The notes below the pieces were generated by a model. That model saw only the letters and a program-made list of their open reading frames with translations, had not been told where the DNA came from and ran no database searches. The translations under genes and the position numbers were made by a program. 58,025 nucleotides of DNA. Source: Zygnema cylindricum. Taxonomy: Eukaryota > Streptophyta > Zygnematophyceae > Zygnematales > Zygnemataceae. The stretch is from assembly GCA_037447655.1 (NCBI GenBank), contig JBBHKE010002931.1:1-58025 (forward strand), read 5' to 3'. Shown here piece by piece: positions 53,160 to 58,025 of the stretch (the stretch's first letter is position 1; every line of letters starts with the position of its first letter).

Positions 53160-54760
53160 CGGGCCCATAATCTGTTGACCTTAATCAGACATTTCGGGTA
53201 ACTAGGAAGATCCACGTACGTCTAGCTAGATGAAAGGATAACTTGATAAATCACGAAGTAAGATAAGACTGAAGTAAGGTGGGTATGGAATTCGCATTAA
53301 CATGTGGCAAGCTATAGAATAGAGGGCTATTTACAAATTAGATTCCATTATAACGAAGAGAATACAAATGTTATAACAGGACGATGTCTAGAAATAAAAC
53401 TAATTTTGAATGCTAAAGCTTCCAAGCCTAATTTGTAGGTGAATGATAATTCTTGTCTTTTTGTCCAACTTTATTTATCTCTAATGCAAACAAACGGAAC
53501 TAAGTGGCGGTTGAATGACCAGATGCCATGTGTACAAGATTACAATTAATAATGCATCATGGGAACAACAACACAACTGAGCAATACACAATTTATTTTT
53601 TCTCCTATGAAATCATTGATGATGCTGTAACAATGCGATTTTTTAGTACCCATGAAATCGCGTGAATCGCTGCACGAAATAATAGTTTGGAATCGCACTA
53701 AAAACAATAGGAAGGCGGATGGATGAAAAGAAAAACGGTGGAAGGATGGACGAGCATACGTTTAAAAGTGAAAAATGGTAGAAGGGTTTCCAATACTATT
53801 TGATATGTCATGCAGAAATTTAGGCTACAGTGTTTCTAAATTGAAAAAAAAAAAAAAAAACCGAAAAAAAAAGTCAATACCTGAGCTTCAACTTGAAGTC
53901 GTATCAGTTTGTTTACTTGTAACTCCAACAATCGCATTTCCAAAACTGTAGCTTCCCAGCCAAAGCCAAAAAAGCTACAACCTTATAATCATTTTTAAGA
54001 AAGGAAACCGCATTATTCTTTCGATTTCTTTTCACTTGTATCGCCAACAATTGAATTTCTAAAACTATAATTTCCCATCACAATCGTGAAAATAAAAAAA
54101 ACAAAAGATTTCCTAGACAAAAAGTACAACATTGTTTATTTATTTGATTTAAAGATGCAAAAGTTTTACATTGCCATATTTATGAATGGACACTGCAGTA
54201 TTTATCTTGTTTTTATGTGAACAAGAAAAAGAAGGAAAAGTACTTCGATATCGTCAATAAACGCAATTTCCTAACTGTTCATAAAGAACAAACGTACAAA
54301 GATTTATACAAAAACTTAAAGAAAATCTTAAAGAATTCCCCCAAAAATAAAAGTCTCCCTCCCTCTTTTTTTTTTTTTCTTTTTTTTTTCTCTACCTAGA
54401 CAGGAATAAACGCAAAAGTACTCCGACACCCACAATCATAAACTAAAATATAGTGATCCCCAAAAAACGAAAGTTGTATCTAAAAAAAATTATGAAAAGA
54501 ACATGATTCGTACAGGAATAACAAGATCAAGTACTTTAAGACTAACGACCAAACTGATTTCCAACGGTGTGTAAAGAAGTAACATACACACTAATTCATA
54601 GGGATATTAACAATGGTATTTGCCCCAAAAAGCTAAAAATTGTTAATTTTCGTTTTTTTTACCTTTTTTTTACCTGAAAAAAAAGTAAAAGTACTCGGAG
54701 TCCCACATTCGGAGCGACTCCCAACTGTTTGAAAAGAAGTAACATCCACACTAAAATAAG
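53160..54760. other. AT-rich, no gene recognised
   Basis: There are homopolymer runs (A-tract at 53846-53866, T-tract at 54367-54391) and nothing with coding or RNA-gene signatures that I can support. Confidence 0.4.
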
Positions 54761-54768
54761 GAGAGGAG

Positions 54769-54800
54769 AACCCTAAAAAACCCTAAAAAACTCTAAAAAC
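54769..54800 (+). promoter_or_regulatory. Telo-box-like AACCCTAAAAAACCCTAA cluster
   Basis: Two AACCCTAAA words and one ACTCTAAA lie in tandem. Such telo-boxes occur in promoters of plant ribosomal-protein and translation genes; it could equally be a degenerate interstitial telomere repeat. Confidence 0.35.
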
Positions 54801-54850
54801 AAATTATAGAGTTGTTGGCAAATAGTTTCTATAGTGGGTGAGGAGAGATG

Positions 54851-55287
54851 GTTTGGAAAACAGAAGCCACCTGAGAAGGGAGAGGGAGAGAGAGAGAGGG
54901 GAGAAATCTGATAATATTTTGCTTCGCACGATTAGAGAGAAGGAGAATTTGAGAGCGAGAAAGCGAGAGATAGAAAGAGAGAGGGAGATAGAGAGAAAGC
55001 AAAAAAAAGAAAAAAAGAAAAAAGAGGGAGAGCAAAGAGGGAGGGAGAGAGCGGGAGAGGGAGGAAAAGAGGAAAAAAGAGGGAGGGAGAGGGGGAGAAA
55101 AAGAGGGGGGGAGAAAAAGAGGGGGGGGGAGAAAAGGAGATGGAGTACGAGAGGAGAAAGAGAGGGAGGAAGAAAGAGAAATAAAAAGAGAGTTTGCCTC
55201 CCACAAGAAGAAAGAAGGGGAGATTTTCAAAAAACAAAAGCCACCTACGAAAGAGAGGGAGAGGGAGAGAGGGAGAGAGAGCAAGGA
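54851..55287 (+). repeat. Long purine (GA-rich) tract
   Basis: More than 400 bases are dominated by G and A on the plus strand (GAGAGA, GGGAGAG, AAAGAAA words) with few pyrimidines. Long open frames on both strands here are a by-product of composition. Confidence 0.9.
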
Positions 55288-55709
55288 TAAAGTCTTTGTT
55301 GACTGCGAATCAACTAATAAGCTGATCTAAGTCAAAACTAACTCCCCCTTCTTTTTCACCACCTCCATTATTGATGGACTGTCCTCAGCAACTTACATAA
55401 GGTTGACAAAAGGTTCTATTTATATCTTTGGGGTATATATATAGCTTAGGAGTTCATATAGTTTTTTTTGTATATAATGTTATATGTCAATCGTGCCATG
55501 ATATGACATGTGCGGGAATTTTGCACAATTATATAATTATTAATAATAATAATAGGCAAACCATCTACTGTTTTGTTTTTGTGGAAGTTGTTGCTTGTTT
55601 TTCGTACCTTGGGGACAAAGCCTTTCAAAAACAAAAACACGAGCAAGATGTGGTGCTCCAGAAAATCTGTTCTTCATAATCATAAATCTGTTGCAAACGG
55701 AGACATATA

Positions 55710-56035
55710 ACTAAAAGGTTTAGGTGGAGGTTTAGAGGGAGATTTAGATGGAGGTTTAGATGAAGGTTTGGATAGAGGTTTAGATGGAGGTTTAGATGGA
55801 GGTGTAGATGGAGGTTTAGATGGAGGTATGGGACGAGGTATTGATGGAGGATTAAGTGGAGGTTTAGACGGAGGTTTAGATGCAAGTATAGATGGAGGTA
55901 TAGATAGAGGTTGAGATTGGGGTTTAGACAAAGGTTTAGAGAGAGGTACATATGAAGATATAAATGGAGGTATAGATGGAGGTTTAGATGGGGGTGTAGA
56001 TGGGGGTGTAGATGGAGGTGTCGATGGGAGATGTC
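55710..56035. repeat. 12-bp minisatellite (GGAGGTTTAGAT)n
   Basis: Roughly 27 tandem units of GGAGGTTTAGAT with point variants (GGTATAGAT, GGTGTAGAT). Because 12 is a multiple of three, all frames stay open and give repetitive peptides such as PPSKPPSK on the minus strand; these are not taken as genes. Confidence 0.93.
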
Positions 56036-56069
56036 GGACGGACGCTCTTATTTTCAGCAAACCAGCTGC

Positions 56070-56250
56070 AACATCGCCTTAATATTGTCATATCTTATCA
56101 TAATATTGTTCTATGCCGGAGTGATATGTCACAATATTGTCCTATCGAACAACATATTGTCTTATCGTATCATAATATTGTCCTATCTTTTCGTAAGATG
56201 TCAGAATAATGTTATATGGGACATAATATTGTCCTATCCTATCATATCAT
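56070..56250. repeat. Short-period AT repeat (ATAATATTGTCCTATC)
   Basis: About six imperfect copies of ATATTGTCCTATC, spaced irregularly by 20-45 bases, start immediately after the minisatellite. Confidence 0.75.
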
Positions 56251-56294
56251 GGCTTTCTTTCTAAATTGACATCATTGGAAACAGTAGAAAGGGT

Positions 56295-56475
56295 CATTAT
56301 TATTTTTATTTTTATTTCTTTTTTTTTTTGCTTTTCCTTTTTATTTCTTTTCCTTTTCTTTCTCTTTTCTCTTTCTTTTTCTTTTTCCCTTTTCTTTTTC
56401 TTTTCTTTTTCCTTTTCCTTCTACTTTTCTTTCTTCTTCTTTTTTCCCTTTTTTTCTTTTTCTCTTTCAATCCTA
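56295..56475. repeat. Pyrimidine (TTTTC-rich) tract
   Basis: Almost uninterrupted T/C on the plus strand. Followed by 56505-56605, a G/A-rich tract (GAGAGGGAGAGG). Confidence 0.9.
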
Positions 56476-56504
56476 GTTTGCAATTTCAAAAACCAGTAAC
56501 CAAA

Positions 56505-56610
56505 AGGGAGAGGGAGAGGGAGAGGGAGTGGAAGAGGGAGAGTGAGAGGAAGAGGGGGAGAGAGGGGGAGAGCGATAGAGAGAGAAGGAGAGAGGGAGAG
56601 GGGTAGAGAG
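56505..56610. repeat. Purine (GAGAGGGAGA) tract
   Basis: G/A-only words over about 100 bases. With the T/C tract just upstream it could form an imperfect purine-pyrimidine hairpin. Confidence 0.9.
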
Positions 56611-56619
56611 AGCAAAAGA

Positions 56620-58025
56620 AAAAGAAAAACAAGGACAAAAAGAAAAGAGAAAATAATTTGGAAAGAAAGTTAACCGACAAATTAAAAGAAAAAAGGAAAA
56701 GATAAGACAAGGAAATTGTAATAAATGAAGACAACATAAAAACTAAAAAAATATTAAATTGACAATACTAAAAAATTGTTATATTGACAAAACCAAATTT
56801 GGATAAATAGTACCGAATCGTTAAATTGACAAAATTAAATATGAATAAATAGTACCAAAACGTTAAATTGACAGGTTTTTATTTGCAATTTGTACCTCGT
56901 TTTCCCACTCAAAGTGGATTTGTTGGACCACCGGATCTAGAAGAGTGATAAAAGATTTTTCCAAAAGCTGCCCAGAAAAAAAAGAAAACAAAAAACAAAA
57001 AAAACTTTAAGTAAATACATTGCTGAATTTATAAATAAGTAAAAGAATAAAAATAACAACAATAATGATAACATCCTTAAAACAATAGGACTAGAAAAGA
57101 AATGGGTAAAAGAAATAAACAAATAAATAAAAAGTAAAGAATAAAAACATAAATAAGCAGAGAAATAAATGAAGACCAAGAAGAAATTGATTCATAATTA
57201 ACAACAAATAACAACAATAATAACATTAATACTAATAATGATAATAATAATAACGGGAAAAAGGGGGGGTGAGAGACAAGATATAAAAAACAAAATAAAG
57301 AAATAAAAAAAACAAAAAATGACTAAATTAAGGAAAAAAAAAAAAGTTATGTAAACTCACCACATTTCCGTGGATGGAAATTACGGTCATCGAGAAGCAA
57401 GTTTGACTTTCGTCGGATATAATGCAATTATGGCTGTAAAAAAAATACAAATATCATAACAAATAAAATTAATAATAATAAAACATGAAGAGAATAAAAC
57501 AAAAGAAGTTTCGAAAACTAAAATTAAGTTGTCTTGAATTAGTGTAAGTGAGAAAAATAAAAACTAATAAAAAAAACATTAAAAAAAGTAATGTGTTGAA
57601 AAAGCAAAAATGGGAAAAAAAATCAACGACAAAGTAATCATATAAAAAATAATAAAAAACAATGACAAAAGAAAAATGATTATAGAATAACGAAAACAAT
57701 CAAAACCGAAAATAAAAGTAAAAAAAAACAAATGTCTATATGAAAAATTCGCTAAAAAACCCACAAAAAAAAAATTAAAAAATTAAAATAATAATTTTTC
57801 AACTAAAACCTGCTAGCTGTTTTATGCAATCATTTAAAAGAAAACGAAAATTAAAAAATAGAAAGAGGCTTTCTTCTACTTCAACGGACGATTCATATCA
57901 ATTAAATAAATTTTACATTTTATTATTATAATGTATTTTTATTTTTTTTAAAACCTCACAAGTGAATTCCTTCCTCCAGTTCCACTGACTATTTACTTCA
58001 TTTTGATATTTTTATATATTATTAT
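56620..58025. other. A-rich low-complexity DNA to the window end
   Basis: A-rich words with AATAAT and AAAAAC repeats. Nothing coding is supported. Confidence 0.6.

Noticed and set aside
54769-54800. Telomere or chromosome end
   Set aside because: Only two or three imperfect CCCTAAA-like words; far too short for a telomere array.
54829-55290. Long open frames of about 150 codons on both strands
   Set aside because: Low-complexity purine tract; composition lacks stop codons in several frames on both strands at once.
55625-56060. Open frames encoding Pro-Ser-Lys and Leu-Asn repeats on the minus strand
   Set aside because: They follow directly from a 12-bp minisatellite whose period keeps every frame open; no start context or non-repeat domain.

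Overview
This window reads as a repeat-rich, AT-rich piece of a land-plant nuclear genome. Nearly everything interpretable is Ty1/copia LTR retrotransposon, with a second LTR family that carries a Ty3-like Gag. I found no host gene that I recognise and no rRNA, CRISPR or bacterial-type operon. The species cannot be read from the sequence. A 10-N assembly gap lies at 31595-31604.

Layout. 1-875 is a minus-oriented copia LTR inserted into the gag of copia element A (876-about 4920, +). A reversed copia RT fragment follows (about 5000-5560, -). Element J (+) begins with a primer-binding site near 6751 and a gag frame. Element B (7591-13985, -; both LTRs, 5-bp target duplication) is inserted in that frame, and the frame continues in register on the far side to 14117. 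Element C (14491-26313, +) has both LTRs and a target duplication and is split by element D (19150-24721, +). D is the best-preserved element: its gag-pol is one continuous frame broken only by three stop codons. Element G (+) runs from a primer-binding site at 26514 to about 28770, where its integrase is fused directly to the gag of element F. The G-end/F-gag/F-protease/F-integrase block, together with an LTR (called X) inserted in that integrase, is present twice in tandem (about 28495-31594 and 31900-35005), with the N gap at the junction. F then continues through RT, RNase H and a 3' LTR (35498-38873). It abuts minus-strand element E (38874-43367), which lacks its 3' half.

From 43439 to about 51048 lies the most unusual structure: two gag-bearing copies of the X family facing each other tail to tail, as an inverted repeat with arms of about 3.4-3.7 kb and no visible pol. 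A further copia fragment (H, 51049-52150) and a weak unidentified minus-strand coding-like stretch (52399-53118) follow. The last 5 kb is low-complexity DNA: purine and pyrimidine tracts, a 12-bp minisatellite, an ATATTGTCCTATC repeat and A/T-rich sequence.

Themes across elements. (1) Four copia elements (J, C, G, E) have a primer-binding site matching the anticodon arm of initiator tRNA-Met (core GTTATGGGCCCACC, half-tRNA priming as known for Drosophila copia), while D has the usual 3'-end type (TGGTATCAAAGC). (2) Five copia LTR families or copies carry, antisense to the element and next to the TATA region, a tRNA-like block with box-A/box-B resemblance. (3) Almost every protease active site is destroyed; only F copy 2 keeps DSGA. 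Nesting and relative LTR divergence (by eye) order events as C before D, J before B, and F before X before the tandem duplication.
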